Source: an uncultured Lentisphaerota bacterium (GTDB lineage: Bacteria; Verrucomicrobiota; Kiritimatiellia; RFP12; UBA1067). From it: DNA of 42,200 nucleotides. This document shows positions 1 to 8,232 of the stretch, one piece after another. Below the pieces are notes generated by a model. It made no database searches, was not told the origin of the DNA, and saw only the letters and a list, made by a program, of their open reading frames with translations. Each line of letters starts with the position of its first letter. Position 1 is the first letter of the stretch. The stretch covers positions 1 through 42,200 of the forward strand of contig ONRL01000037.1 in NCBI GenBank assembly GCA_900320225.1. The letters run 5' to 3'. The translations under genes and the position numbers were made by a program.

Positions 1-432
1 CGTCGGCTCGCCCCACGTCTTGCCCTCGTCGAAGGAGCGGCGCAGGACGGGACGGCAGTCCTTCGTGCTGTTCTTGCGGAGGTAGAAGAGCGCGATCTCG
101 CCGCTTTGGAGACGGAGGAGGCTCACGCTCATCACGTTCATGCCGCCCTCGTTCTTGACGATGATCTCATCATTCGTCGTCCAGGTCTTGCCCTTGTCCG
201 AGGAATAGCGCGCGGCGATGTCCGCCGTCGCGTGGTCGGAGCTCGACTTCCCGTAGTAGCGCGAGTAGGCGAACATGATGCGCCCGTCCTTGAGCGGCAT
301 GAACGCGCCCTCGCTGTTGCGCGGGTTGTTCGGGCCGGGCGGAAGCTCAAGCCCGATGTGCACCCCCTTCGCCGGTTCGGCGAAGGCGACCGTTGCGGCA
401 ACAGCCGCGCAAAAACACAGTATCTTTTTCAT
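1..432 (-). CDS. Exported sialidase/BNR-repeat glycosidase, N-terminal part (runs off window)
   Basis: The gene starts at the ATG at 432 and continues past the left edge, so only 144 codons are visible. Residues 1-18 form a signal peptide (MKKILCFCAAVAATVAFA), so the product is exported. The visible part carries sialidase-type Asp-box motifs, SSDKGKTW and a second SFDEGKTWGEP near the edge, and an early Arg-containing segment (GPNNPRNSEGAFMPL) like the region before the first blade of the six-bladed propeller. Known members release sialic acids or act on other glycans. A GAGGA ribosome site lies 7 nt before the ATG, and an extended -10 promoter lies about 30 nt upstream. The AraC gene just upstream is on the same strand and could regulate it. 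The catalytic Tyr/Glu and most Arg residues are outside the window, so true sialidase activity is not shown. Confidence 0.8.
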   Translation of the reverse strand, partial: MKKILCFCAAVAATVAFAEPAKGVHIGLELPPGPNNPRNSEGAFMPLKDGRIMFAYSRYYGKSSSDHATADIAARYSSDKGKTWTTNDEIIVKNEGGMNVMSVSLLRLQSGEIALFYLRKNSTKDCRPVLRRSFDEGKTWGEPT

Positions 433-461
433 AGCATATTCCTCGTTTAGTAAACATTGGT

Positions 462-470
462 ATTCTACCA
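462..470 (-). promoter_or_regulatory. Extended -10 promoter of the sialidase gene
   Basis: On the minus strand the site reads TGGTAGAAT (TG-n plus a 5/6 match to TATAAT). The inferred start is near 455, giving a leader of about 23 nt that contains the GAGGA ribosome site. No good -35 box is visible. Confidence 0.55.
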
Positions 471-489
471 CAATCCGCCGAAACGGTGG

Positions 490-519
490 TTCGTAAAAAT
501 AAAAATATCAAATTACGAA
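490..519. promoter_or_regulatory. Inverted repeat upstream of the sialidase promoter
   Basis: Perfect 7-bp arms, TTCGTAA at 490-496 and TTACGAA at 513-519, are separated by 16 AT-rich bases, in contrast with the GC-rich surroundings. The repeat sits just upstream of the -35 position of the sialidase promoter. It is a candidate operator, perhaps for the adjacent AraC regulator, but AraC proteins more often bind direct repeats. Confidence 0.35.
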
Positions 520-538
520 TATCGGCACGTTGCCCTGA

Positions 539-1447
539 TCACCTCGTGCCGTTACGATGTGTCCGCCAGGCGCGGGGCGTCAGGCCCGTCTCGCGCTTGA
601 ACTGCGTGGCGAAATGCTGGGCCGACGGGAAGCCGAGCCGTTGCGCGATGTCGGAAACATGCGCATCCGACGAGGCCAGTTGCTCCTTCGCCGCCGCCAT
701 GCGGCACGAGACGAGGAACGCATGCGGCGGGATGCCCGTCTTGCGCTTGAAGAGGAGGTTGAGCTTCGGCGCGGACATCGCGGCCCGGCGCGTCATCTCG
801 TCGATCGTCCAGTCGCGTGCGGGCTCGTTGCGCATCTCGGCCATAAGCGACTCGATCACGTCGTCGTCGCGCTCCGGACGGTTCGCGCTCGGCGAGTCGA
901 TCAGCAGCATGAGGAGGTGCAGAACCGCCTCGCGCAGGAGCAGCCGACGCGACGTGCGCTCCTTCGCCGTGTCGTAGACCTGCCAAAGGTGGCGGAAGGC
1001 GCGGCCGACCTCGGCGCCGCCCGCAAGGCGCACGGGCAGCGCACGCAGGCGCGCGACCAGCCAGCGCGTCTCGGCGGGAGAGAGTCCCGCCACCGTCTCC
1101 CTCGCGCGCGGAAGGCGGATCCACAGCCAGTGCATCGCGAGGCTTTTGGGGTACTTCCGCAGGAAATGCGGCGTCTCCGGCTGCGCCACGAACACGTCGC
1201 CCACCCGGAACGGCACCACCTCGCCCGCGCAGTCGAAGGACAGCTCCTCGCCGCGCCGGCAGAAGAGGATCTCGATCATGCCGGGATGGACATGCGGAAC
1301 TGTGCCGTCGCCGGGACGGCTGTAGTGCGCATCGCCGAGAACGGGGATGAACGGCAGGCCGTCCTTCGTCAGATCGACGACCATCACCTCGGAATCAACC
1401 GGGTACGTCGGCAGCGACACGAACGGGATTATCGTCTTTTGCGGCAT
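539..1447 (-). CDS. AraC-family transcriptional regulator with cupin sensor domain
   Basis: The 302-aa product has an N-terminal cupin-like ligand-binding half (residues about 15-110, with the HVHPGMIEI and PETPHFLRKYP metal/ligand-strand motifs) and a C-terminal pair of AraC helix-turn-helix units (about 200-302). The second unit includes VSDIAQRLGFPSAQHFATQF and the closing GLTPRAWR signature. The ATG at 1447 was chosen because upstream extension only reads out of frame into hipA. The gene follows hipA by 11 nt on the same strand, so it may be carried on the hipBA transcript, and it precedes the sialidase gene. AraC/cupin regulators of this size commonly control sugar-use genes; control of the sialidase is inferred from position. 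Confidence 0.88.
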   Translation of the reverse strand: MPQKTIIPFVSLPTYPVDSEVMVVDLTKDGLPFIPVLGDAHYSRPGDGTVPHVHPGMIEILFCRRGEELSFDCAGEVVPFRVGDVFVAQPETPHFLRKYPKSLAMHWLWIRLPRARETVAGLSPAETRWLVARLRALPVRLAGGAEVGRAFRHLWQVYDTAKERTSRRLLLREAVLHLLMLLIDSPSANRPERDDDVIESLMAEMRNEPARDWTIDEMTRRAAMSAPKLNLLFKRKTGIPPHAFLVSCRMAAAKEQLASSDAHVSDIAQRLGFPSAQHFATQFKRETGLTPRAWRTHRNGTR

Positions 1448-1458
1448 GGCTGGGACAC

Positions 1459-2667
1459 CTACGTCGTCTGTTCGTGGAACACCTCTTTGACGCGCGCGAG
1501 CACTTTTGGGGCCGTGCCGACGCCGTAGCGCTCGCCGACGGTCAGGATGTCGTCGTCCGTGATGCGGGAGAACTTGCCGTTGACGGCCAATGCGTGCTGG
1601 TTCTGCCAATCGCTCCAGTTCGGATCGTCTGCGGAGAAATGGCAGCCCGTCAGGTCGTAGGCCGGGGCCAGTTCCCACCGGCCGCCCTCGCGCATCATGA
1701 ACGAGAAATTCTTCGTATGGTCGTCCATCTCCTTGTTGTACACGTTGAACGCCATCCGCCGGAAAATCTCCTCCCTCGCCTCATAGCCCAGCCCCAGCGC
1801 GTCTGCCGTCTCAAACAGGACGTCATACGAGTAGAGTTCGCGCGGTCCGCCCGACGGCAGGTGCTGGAGGGCGCACAGCGTCTGCACCAGATACCGTCGG
1901 CTTCCCTCCCGGTCGAACCGCCTCGTCATGAAATGCTTGACGCCGTCCAGTTCGTAAAGGCGGCACTCGCTCATCTGAATGCCCGCCGCGCGCGCCTTGA
2001 GATAGACCGCATACTCCTCCTCGCCGGCGGAGGGGATCGCGCGCGGCGTGAACTTGATGAGCCAATGCTCGTAGCCGGGCGGGAGCTCGCCGTCTCCTGT
2101 CAGGAACGAGTCGGTCTCCCGGTTCCAGCCAATCACCGCCTTTGCCTGCGCCCCGCCGGCGGATATTCCAATCCTCAGTATCTGCCGCAAGGCATCTGGT
2201 CCCGTATCCGCCAACAGCTGACCGTTCAGCGCCCTTCGGGCCTCCTCGACGAGCTGACGCATCTCGATGGCAGAGGGGTTGTCCGCATTCGGCCCCTTGC
2301 TGGGCTCGTAAGTCAAGGCGCCCATGCCGCGTTTCCCCACATAGGCCAGACGGTCAAGCGTCGAGACGATGGATTTCGGAATTTTCTGCTCGTCCATCCA
2401 CTTGTCGATGAGCGCATTTCCGAACGAATCCGGAAGCGAATCGGCGAACACACCAGGCATTCCGTTAAAGGTTCCTTTGGGGAGGTCAAAAAGAGAGGCT
2501 TTGTAAATGTCGGTGGACAACGGCATCATGATGGGCGCGATCTGGATGCCGGAACGGACGAAATCGGCATCATACTGGAACTGGTAGTACGAACCGAAGT
2601 CGGGCGCAATCTTGCCGACATGCCGTCCCCACAGAAACACATCCACGGCCATCACGCGTTTATACAT
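1459..2667 (-). CDS. hipA: HipA-family serine/threonine kinase toxin
   Basis: The 402-aa protein is full length for HipA. The N-terminal subdomain (about 1-110) has VDVFLWGRHVGKI and a later GMPGVFADSLPDSFGN segment. The kinase core has the Gly-rich AGGAQAKAV loop, the catalytic/metal signature DDHTKNFSF (HipA D-x-H-x-K-N type), and LAPAYDLT for the second metal ligand. HipA kinases phosphorylate tRNA synthetases (GltX in E. coli) and cause growth arrest; the target here is unknown. The ATG at 2667 has an AGGAGG-type site 6-8 nt upstream and overlaps the end of hipB by 8 bp, so the two are translationally coupled. All key motifs look intact. Confidence 0.9.
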   Translation of the reverse strand: MYKRVMAVDVFLWGRHVGKIAPDFGSYYQFQYDADFVRSGIQIAPIMMPLSTDIYKASLFDLPKGTFNGMPGVFADSLPDSFGNALIDKWMDEQKIPKSIVSTLDRLAYVGKRGMGALTYEPSKGPNADNPSAIEMRQLVEEARRALNGQLLADTGPDALRQILRIGISAGGAQAKAVIGWNRETDSFLTGDGELPPGYEHWLIKFTPRAIPSAGEEEYAVYLKARAAGIQMSECRLYELDGVKHFMTRRFDREGSRRYLVQTLCALQHLPSGGPRELYSYDVLFETADALGLGYEAREEIFRRMAFNVYNKEMDDHTKNFSFMMREGGRWELAPAYDLTGCHFSADDPNWSDWQNQHALAVNGKFSRITDDDILTVGERYGVGTAPKVLARVKEVFHEQTT

Positions 2668-2971
2668 GGCTTCCCTCCTTTTTGACGCGCGACGCCCGTT
2701 TGCGTTCCGTGTGCGTGATGAGCGCAATCTGATGGTCGATCTGTTCTTCGGGCGCCAGCTCATGAACCCAGTTCGTGTGTCCGTACGTGCGGCAAAGCGA
2801 CACCAACGCCCACATGGAACCGCCACGTCCGCTTTCAATGTTCTTGACCGTTGAAACGGAAATGCCGCTCTGCGCGGCGGCGACCTCGCGCGTGAGGTTG
2901 AGGAAGAGCCGCCGCGCCCGCAACGACTCGCCCATCTTCTTCAAGATTTCTTTCTTGGTACCTCGCAACAT
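2660..2971 (-). CDS. hipB: HipB-like XRE-family antitoxin/autorepressor
   Basis: The 103-aa protein is a small helix-turn-helix regulator; the HTH covers about residues 18-70, with VAAAQSGISVSTVKNIESGR as helices 2-3. HipB antitoxins bind HipA and repress their own promoter. The ATG at 2971 is preceded by GGAGAG at 7-8 nt. A TTG start at 3010 would lengthen it by 13 codons, but that codon lies upstream of the transcription start predicted from the promoter at 3001-3036, so the shorter form is preferred. The stop overlaps the hipA start by 8 bp. The C-terminus is basic (KRASRVKKEG). Confidence 0.85.
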   Translation of the reverse strand: MLRGTKKEILKKMGESLRARRLFLNLTREVAAAQSGISVSTVKNIESGRGGSMWALVSLCRTYGHTNWVHELAPEEQIDHQIALITHTERKRASRVKKEGSHV

Positions 2972-3000
2972 AATCAAGTCTCTCCGTACCGAACGACGAG

Positions 3001-3036
3001 AGTTTACCAAAACATATTAGCCAAGTCAACTGGCTA
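3001..3036 (-). promoter_or_regulatory. hipBA promoter with overlapping palindromic operator
   Basis: On the minus strand TTGACT (3029-3024) and TAAACT (3006-3001) are separated by 17 bp, a good sigma-70 promoter with a start near 2994. A 19-bp palindrome, TAGCC-N9-GGCTA (3018-3036), covers the -35 box. E. coli HipB binds TATCC-N8-GGATA, so this is the likely autorepression operator; the binding itself is inferred. Confidence 0.7.
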
Positions 3037-3091
3037 GATTTTATCTGTTAGATGTTTACAGATGATTTAACGGGCAATATCTGACCACTTA

Positions 3092-4561
3092 TTAGACTGT
3101 CAGCTCCCAGCCCTTACGGTAGGTCGTGGTGAGGAAGGCGTTTGCGGCGGCATCGTTCGTGATGCGCGTGCCGTCCCAGAGGAGTTTCTTCCCCACGCCC
3201 GCACGCGGCGCGACGTTGCCGAGAAGGACCGTTTCCGCGAGCGGGGCGGAATACTCGAAGTTGCAGCCGCAGTTCCGCTCGGGGTTGCGGATTGCGCGGA
3301 TCCAGTCCGCCTGGTGCGTCATCTTCTTCTCGCGCGGGAAGAGCTTCGGCGGGCGGTGTTTGTAGATCTCCTTCGGGCCGAACACGAGTCCGTCGCCGTG
3401 CGGCCCGATGCGGATCATCCCCTTCTCGCCGATGAAGAGCGAGCCAAGGCAGCCGAGGTTCTGTCCGTACTTGCGCTCCATCTCCTCGACCATCGGCGGC
3501 AGGTGCTGGAACTCGCGCTTCAGGCACACGCCGATCTTGTTGACGTGCTTGTTGTCGTAAGGGATGCCCGGCTTCGTGCCGTCGAACCAATGGAGCGTCA
3601 CGGGGTCCATGCCCGGGCGCGCGGGGTATTTCCACTCCACCTCGGTGGACCACGTCCAGCTACCCGGGCAGCCCCACTCCGCGCGCTTCGCCTCGACGCT
3701 CTCGGGATGGACCGTGTCGAGCGCGAGCGCCCAGAACACGGGGTCGATGATGTGCGTGCCCATGTTGCCGATCGACCCGTTGCCGTAGCCGATCCAGTCG
3801 TGCCAGTCGTGCGGATGCATCCCGTGGTGATGTTCGTCCGGCGCGTAGTAGTCGCACACGGGCGCGGGACCGCACCAGGCGTCCCAGTCCATGCCCGCGG
3901 GCGGCTCGGCCTTCGGCGGACGCGCCAGCATCGCGTTGAGGCGGTCGTCGAAGCTCCACACCTCGCGCACCTGCCCGATCGCGCCGGCGCGGATGTACTC
4001 CACGAGACGGCGCATGCCCTCCTCGGAGTGCCCGTGGTTGCCCACCTGGCCGATCACGCCGTACTTCTTGGCGGCAGCGCGCATGAGCTTCACCTCCGCC
4101 ACGGTGAGCGCCATCGGCTTCTCCACGTACACGTGCAGGCCCTTCCGCATTGCGAGCAGCGCGGCCGGCGCGTGGTGGTGGTTGGGTGTCGCGATCGCCA
4201 CGGCGTCGAGCGAGCCGCCGAACTTCTCCAGCATCTCGCGGTAATCGTAGAAAGTCGCAATCTTCGAGACGTCCGTCGCGGGCTGGTGCGCCTTCACCAC
4301 GGCGCGGATCTTGTCCCAGCGCGAGGGATCGGGCTCGGCCATGCAGACGATCTCGCAATCGTCGCAGAAGCCGTTGAGGATGCCGTAGCGCGTGGAGAGT
4401 CCCATGCGCCCGCCGCAGCCGATGAGTCCGAGCCGTATCTTGCGGTCGGTCGCGCAGGAGCGCGACCCTCCCGTGGCGGCCGTACCGCCGATGGTGAAGA
4501 GCGGTGCCGCAGCAGCGGCCGCCGAGAACTTGAGGAATGAGCGTCTCTGCATGTTTTTCAT
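3092..4561 (-). CDS. Tat-exported Gfo/Idh/MocA-family oxidoreductase
   Basis: The 489-aa protein starts with a twin-arginine signal (MQRRSFLKFSAAAAAAPLF), then a Rossmann NAD-binding fold (IRLGLIGCGGRMG), the EKP motif (HVYVEKPMAL) typical of the family, and a C-terminal alpha/beta substrate domain with MHPHDWHDWIGYGNG and MGTHIIDPVFWAL. Exported members are common in PVC bacteria and act on unknown sugars or glycosides with tightly bound NAD. Residues of the linker after the Tat signal (GGSRSCAT) are encoded by a 24-bp REP hairpin at 4448-4471. The ATG at 4561 lies exactly 7 nt after a -10 box, so the mRNA is predicted to be leaderless; the internal ATG (MQRRS) is the alternative start. It does not look like a GH109 enzyme, but the substrate cannot be read. 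Confidence 0.88.
   Translation of the reverse strand: MKNMQRRSFLKFSAAAAAAPLFTIGGTAATGGSRSCATDRKIRLGLIGCGGRMGLSTRYGILNGFCDDCEIVCMAEPDPSRWDKIRAVVKAHQPATDVSKIATFYDYREMLEKFGGSLDAVAIATPNHHHAPAALLAMRKGLHVYVEKPMALTVAEVKLMRAAAKKYGVIGQVGNHGHSEEGMRRLVEYIRAGAIGQVREVWSFDDRLNAMLARPPKAEPPAGMDWDAWCGPAPVCDYYAPDEHHHGMHPHDWHDWIGYGNGSIGNMGTHIIDPVFWALALDTVHPESVEAKRAEWGCPGSWTWSTEVEWKYPARPGMDPVTLHWFDGTKPGIPYDNKHVNKIGVCLKREFQHLPPMVEEMERKYGQNLGCLGSLFIGEKGMIRIGPHGDGLVFGPKEIYKHRPPKLFPREKKMTHQADWIRAIRNPERNCGCNFEYSAPLAETVLLGNVAPRAGVGKKLLWDGTRITNDAAANAFLTTTYRKGWELTV
4448..4471. repeat. GGAG-type REP hairpin inside the exported oxidoreductase gene
   Basis: Perfect 8-bp arms GGTCGCGC and GCGCGACC flank the loop AGGA, with CTCC (GGAG on the other strand) at the foot. 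The copy is 24 bp, in frame, and codes for GGSRSCAT between the Tat signal and the Rossmann fold. Confidence 0.85.
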
Positions 4562-4567
4562 GCTCCC

Positions 4568-4576
4568 ATTTTAGCA
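4568..4576 (-). promoter_or_regulatory. Extended -10 promoter of the exported oxidoreductase (leaderless)
   Basis: The minus strand reads TGCTAAAAT followed by six bases and then ATG. Standard spacing puts the transcription start on the A of the start codon at 4561. Confidence 0.5.
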
Positions 4577-4611
4577 TTTTCCCGTTCGCCGAATCAAGCG
4601 CGAACTGCGGA

Positions 4612-5511
4612 TCAAACGGCGCCAGCGTCGCGGTAGATGCGTTCGATGAGGTCCACGGACTTCCGCGCCTCATGTCCGTCGATCGGATACGGCGCGCCGC
4701 CGTCAAGCGACTCGACGAACGCGGCAATCGCGCGGCGGTGGTGTTCGACGGGGATGGCACCTGCGTTGGAGCTGCCGCAGACGGCATCCTCAATGACGAT
4801 GGTGCCCTTCGTGCCCGTCAGCTCAATACGCTTCGGACGGCCCGGATAGGATGCGGTGGTGGCGTACACGCCGCCGAGCGCGCCACCCTCGAAGCGGAGT
4901 GCCGCGCTCACGGTGTCCTCCGTCTCGATCGGATGCGCGAGCGCGCCCGCGAACGCCTTCACCTCCGCGACGGGCGGCGTGAGCGCCACGAGCCAGTCCA
5001 CCATGTGAATCGCCTGGTTGATGAGCGCGCCGCCACCGTCCATCTCCTTCGTGCCGTGCCAGTCGGATTTGGTGTAGTATTCGTCGTCGCGCCACCAGGG
5101 CACCTGCACGGCCGCGTAGGTGAGACGCCCCAGCTCGCCGGAATCAACGGCCTTGCGCAGGCGCGCGAACTCGTCGCTCCAGCGTGTCTGGAAGATGCAT
5201 CCGAGCGGCACCTTCGCCGCCTCGCACGCGGCGATCATCGCGTCGACGCGCGCCGTGGTGATGGCGATCGGCTTCTCCACGAGCACCGGCACGCCGTGGC
5301 GCGCCGCGGCGAACACGGCCGCGTCGTGCGCGCCGCTCGCGTTCGCCACGAGGCAGAGCCCCACGCCGGGCTGCGCCAGCGCGGCGTCCCAGTCGTCCGT
5401 GCGACGGCACTTCGCCACCACGCGCAGACCCGGAATCTGCGCCACGGCCTCCTCGTGGAACCGGGCGATGAGCCCGGTGCCGATGATCACGACCCCGCGC
5501 TCAGCGGCCAT
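4612..5511 (-). CDS. Cytoplasmic Gfo/Idh/MocA-family oxidoreductase
   Basis: The 299-aa protein has no signal peptide. It has a Rossmann fold at its start (VVIIGTGLIARFHEEAV), the family EKP motif (VPVLVEKPIAI) near residue 80, and a substrate domain containing GGGALINQAIHMVDWLVAL, where the conserved His is found. Members reduce or oxidise the ring carbons of sugars or inositols with NAD(P). It is shorter than the usual 330-380 aa, mainly in the C-terminal sheet. The start overlaps the 3' end of the agarase-like gene by 11 bp, and it is the last gene of an operon that begins with the metallophosphoesterase at 8139. The context suggests it processes a sugar released by the glycosidase. Confidence 0.85.
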   Translation of the reverse strand: MAAERGVVIIGTGLIARFHEEAVAQIPGLRVVAKCRRTDDWDAALAQPGVGLCLVANASGAHDAAVFAAARHGVPVLVEKPIAITTARVDAMIAACEAAKVPLGCIFQTRWSDEFARLRKAVDSGELGRLTYAAVQVPWWRDDEYYTKSDWHGTKEMDGGGALINQAIHMVDWLVALTPPVAEVKAFAGALAHPIETEDTVSAALRFEGGALGGVYATTASYPGRPKRIELTGTKGTIVIEDAVCGSSNAGAIPVEHHRRAIAAFVESLDGGAPYPIDGHEARKSVDLIERIYRDAGAV

Positions 5512-7216
5512 AGCGCCTCCTGTACATGGAGGCTGCCACGTCGCGCGCGGCCTGCACGAGCTCGGGATACGGCACGTCGGCCACGTTCAGGAAGCCGATC
5601 TGGTAGTTTTCGCCGTCGCTGCGGCCGGTGAGCGCCTGGTCCTGCCACTGGAACCAGTGCGTGCCCACGAAGCGCGGATGGTCGAGGCAGGCGTTCACGA
5701 AGTCGCGGTAGCACTGCGCGCGCTCGTCCTGGTGAACTCGCCGTTGATCATCGGCTTGTCCTCGGCGTCGGGCGGGAGGTCCTTGACGGGACGCCGGTTG
5801 TAGATGTTCACGCTCACCACGTCGCAGTGGCGCGCGGCCGCGCGGTAGATCACGTCCGTGCCCCACGCGATGCGGCAGCCGAGGTAGAGGTGGTTGGGCA
5901 ATTCCTCCTTGAGCACGCGGCGGATGGTGCTGAAGTATTTCTCGGCAACGTCCTTCATGCGCTCCTCGCCGTTCCAGGAGAGTTCGTTATCCACGAACAC
6001 GCCCACGCACCACGGGTCGTCGCGCATGGTCTTCGCGGCGTTGCGGGCACGTTCGCGGAATTTCTTCTCGAACTCCGGGTTGAACGGGTCGGGCAGCGCG
6101 CCCCACCAGCCCTTGGAGTCCTTCAGACGCGGCGTGCCGTACGTGCCGAGGCAGAGCGTGTACGGCGTGCGGTCAAGCGAGTAGATCTCGGACCAGCTCC
6201 AGTTCGCAATCGTGTTAAGACCCCACGCGCGGAGACGCCGGTGTGCGCGGTCGATGTACTCGGCCTTCCACCCTTCGCCGTACTTGCGGCGCAGGTTGGC
6301 GTTCGCGAAGCTGAACGTGTCGTAGGGGATGTGCGCGGGGTCCTTGTAGAAATTGTGCGCGGCCGGCCAGGTGCACGTGCCCCAGAACCCGCCGAACGCC
6401 GGATCGTCCTTCGCGGGCAACCACGAGAAGTACTTTTCGCGGAAGCCGATGCCGGTGGTGCCGTTGCCGATCCCCACGCAGTCGACGCCGTGCGAGAAGA
6501 AGAGCCGCCCGTCGGGGTCGACGAGCCACCACTTGCCGTTCACCTTCTCCGTGCGGAAGAAGCCCGTCGCCTTGAGCTGCGGACCTCCCGCCCAGCCGCC
6601 GAAGCGGTCGGCCTCGGGGATGGGCGTGGCGCCGTTCTTCGCGAGCCAGGCGTCCTCGTCCACCTTCGTGCGCGCGAGCTCGGCCTCGTCGTGCACCTTG
6701 CCCGGCCAGTCGTCGTGCATGAACTGCCCGAAGCGGTCCACGAACGGCAGGAACGTCTTCGCGGGCAGCACCTTCGGAGGCGGCACGCCCACGCCGTCGG
6801 CCGTCACGCGCAGCACGCTGAAGCCGCTCGCCACGCCGTCCTGGCAGAAGAAGATGTGGAAGGAGGTCGTGTGGCGGATGTTGAAGCCGCCGCCGGCGTC
6901 GTCGAGCGCGGCGGGGCGTCCGTTCATGCCCTCGAGCTTCGCTGAGGTGCACGGTGCGCGTCTCCTCGGTCGTGTTGCTCACCGCCACCACGAAGCGCCC
7001 GAAGCGCGAGAGGTCGGCCTCGCCCTTCGCGAAGTCCATGCGCACGCCCGGCCAGCTGGCCTTCACGCCGGTCTTCACCGACACCGCGCCGTCGGCGAGC
7101 GTGGTGATCGACGAGTCGCTCTGCGCGCGCATCACGGTGTCCGAACCGGGCCACAGCGTCTCGGCCCACGCCCCCGCCGCCACAGCGGCCGCCAAGGCAC
7201 ATGCAATCTTCTTCAT
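5501..7216 (-). pseudogene. Agarase-like (GH50/GH86-type) glycoside hydrolase, interrupted by two frame changes
   Basis: Three reading-frame pieces together make one secreted glycosidase. Piece one (7216 to about 6935) has a signal peptide (MKKIACALAAAVAAGAWA) and a beta-sandwich-like start ending VSNTTEETRTVHLS. Piece two (about 6935 to 5730) holds the TIM barrel with PDGRLFFSHGVDCVG, the acid/base motif GVFVDNELSW, and INGEF, the probable nucleophile strand. Piece three (about 5730 to 5501) ends the barrel with DERAQCYRDFVNACLDHP and THWFQWQDQALTGR. The first break is at 6931-6948 and the second at 5725-5735, immediately after GEF, where family members have roughly 15-20 more residues. There is no slippery sequence at either break. 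The ATG at 7216 has AAAGGA 8 nt upstream. The gene lies between the metallophosphoesterase and the Gfo/Idh gene in one operon. Assembly error is the alternative to a true pseudogene. Confidence 0.75.
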
Positions 7217-7221
7217 GTCGT

Positions 7222-8139
7222 TCATCCTTTCTTCGGCCAACGCGCGGTCTCCGCCTTGCGCCAGCCCTTCACGCAAATCGTTCCGTCCACGCCGAGCGAG
7301 GCCACGGCGTAGCTGTTCTCCTCCTCGCCCGTTCCCACCACGAGTGCGCGGAGCGAGTAGTAGGGGATGCCGCGGATGAGATTCACGCCGCCGAAGTGCT
7401 CGTGGCCCGTGAAGACGGCCTTCACTTTGCCGGACTTCTCGAGGACGGCGCGGACGTCCGCGGAGTTCTTCACCTCGTGCTGCGCCCAGGCCCTGGGGTC
7501 GATGCGCTGGTGGCAGAACACGATGACGGGACCGGGGGCGCGCGCGAGCTCGCCTTCGAGCCACGCAAGCTCCTCGGGCGGCACGTTCGCGTCGTCCCAG
7601 GGGTTGTTGCGCGAGTAGTGGCGCATCTGGGAGTCGTAGCAGGCGTCCAACACGATGAACGTCACGCCCTTGCGCGTGAAAGAGTAGTTCGGCAGCGTCT
7701 GCGCCTGCCCCGCGTTGTGGACGTGGGAGAGGTAGTCCTCGAGCGTGAGGCAGTCGAAGTCGTGGTTGCCGAGCACGTGGAAGCGGTCGCCGTTGAAGCC
7801 GGCGAACGTGCGCTCGATCGCGTCGAGGCAGGCGAGCGTCTGCTCGCGTCCGCCCGTGAGGTCCTTGAAGTCGCCGAGCTCGATGAAGAAGTCGGGCTTC
7901 ACGCGGTTCATCACGTCCACGGCCTCCTGCAGCTTGCGACACGACTCGCGGTAGTAGCGGTCGCCCACCGGCGGCAGACACGGTCCCATCGGGATGTCCG
8001 CGTAGTGGAGGTCCGTGACCATGCCGAAGCGCACGAGCGTGCCGTCCGGGCATTCCGCGCCGAACAGCGTTTCGCTCCGGAGCAGCGGCCCCGCCGCGCA
8101 TGCGCAGGCCAGTCCTTTCAAGAACGATCTTCTCTGCAT
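7222..8139 (-). CDS. Tat-exported calcineurin-like metallophosphoesterase
   Basis: The 305-aa protein begins with a twin-arginine signal (MQRRSFLKGLACACAAGPLL). The metallophosphatase motifs follow in order: VTDLHYAD (D-x-H), ELGDFKD (GD), VLGNHDFD (GNHD), VIVFCHQR and FTGHEHFGG (GHxH). These coordinate two metal ions for phosphoester hydrolysis outside the cytoplasm. The ATG at 8139 was preferred to an upstream one at 8193 because it begins the Tat signal and has AGGAAGGA upstream, inside a 27-nt leader. The stop is 5 nt before the start of the agarase-like gene, so the three genes form an operon. The substrate is unknown; related proteins are fused to or encoded beside glycan-degrading enzymes. 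Confidence 0.88.
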   Translation of the reverse strand: MQRRSFLKGLACACAAGPLLRSETLFGAECPDGTLVRFGMVTDLHYADIPMGPCLPPVGDRYYRESCRKLQEAVDVMNRVKPDFFIELGDFKDLTGGREQTLACLDAIERTFAGFNGDRFHVLGNHDFDCLTLEDYLSHVHNAGQAQTLPNYSFTRKGVTFIVLDACYDSQMRHYSRNNPWDDANVPPEELAWLEGELARAPGPVIVFCHQRIDPRAWAQHEVKNSADVRAVLEKSGKVKAVFTGHEHFGGVNLIRGIPYYSLRALVVGTGEEENSYAVASLGVDGTICVKGWRKAETARWPKKG

Positions 8140-8172
8140 CTTGTCATTCCTTCCTGTTTGGGTGTTGCAAGC

Positions 8173-8181
8173 ATTATACCA
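8173..8181 (-). promoter_or_regulatory. Extended -10 promoter of the metallophosphoesterase operon
   Basis: The minus strand reads TGGTATAAT, a perfect extended -10, within the recurrent GATTGTGG context. The inferred start near 8166 leaves a 27-nt leader with a ribosome site. Confidence 0.65.
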
Positions 8182-8206
8182 CAATCCCGGCATGTGTGGC
8201 GGCGGC

Positions 8207-8230
8207 GGTCGCGCAGGAGCGCGACCCTCC
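8207..8230. repeat. GGAG-type REP hairpin just after the thioesterase stop
   Basis: Perfect 8-bp arms, AGGA loop and CTCC foot, identical in design to the copy at 4448-4471. It starts 2 nt beyond the thioesterase stop codon and could act as a 3' stabiliser or attenuator. Confidence 0.85.
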
Positions 8231-8232
8231 CG

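Noticed and set aside
3092-4561. GH109 alpha-N-acetylgalactosaminidase
   Set aside because: The Tat signal and NAD fold are shared, but the motifs match the general exported Gfo/Idh family of PVC bacteria better; specific GH109 assignment cannot be supported.
5725-6948. Programmed frameshifting in the agarase-like gene
   Set aside because: No slippery heptamer, stimulatory hairpin or matching shift signal is present at either break, and one break also seems to lose residues.
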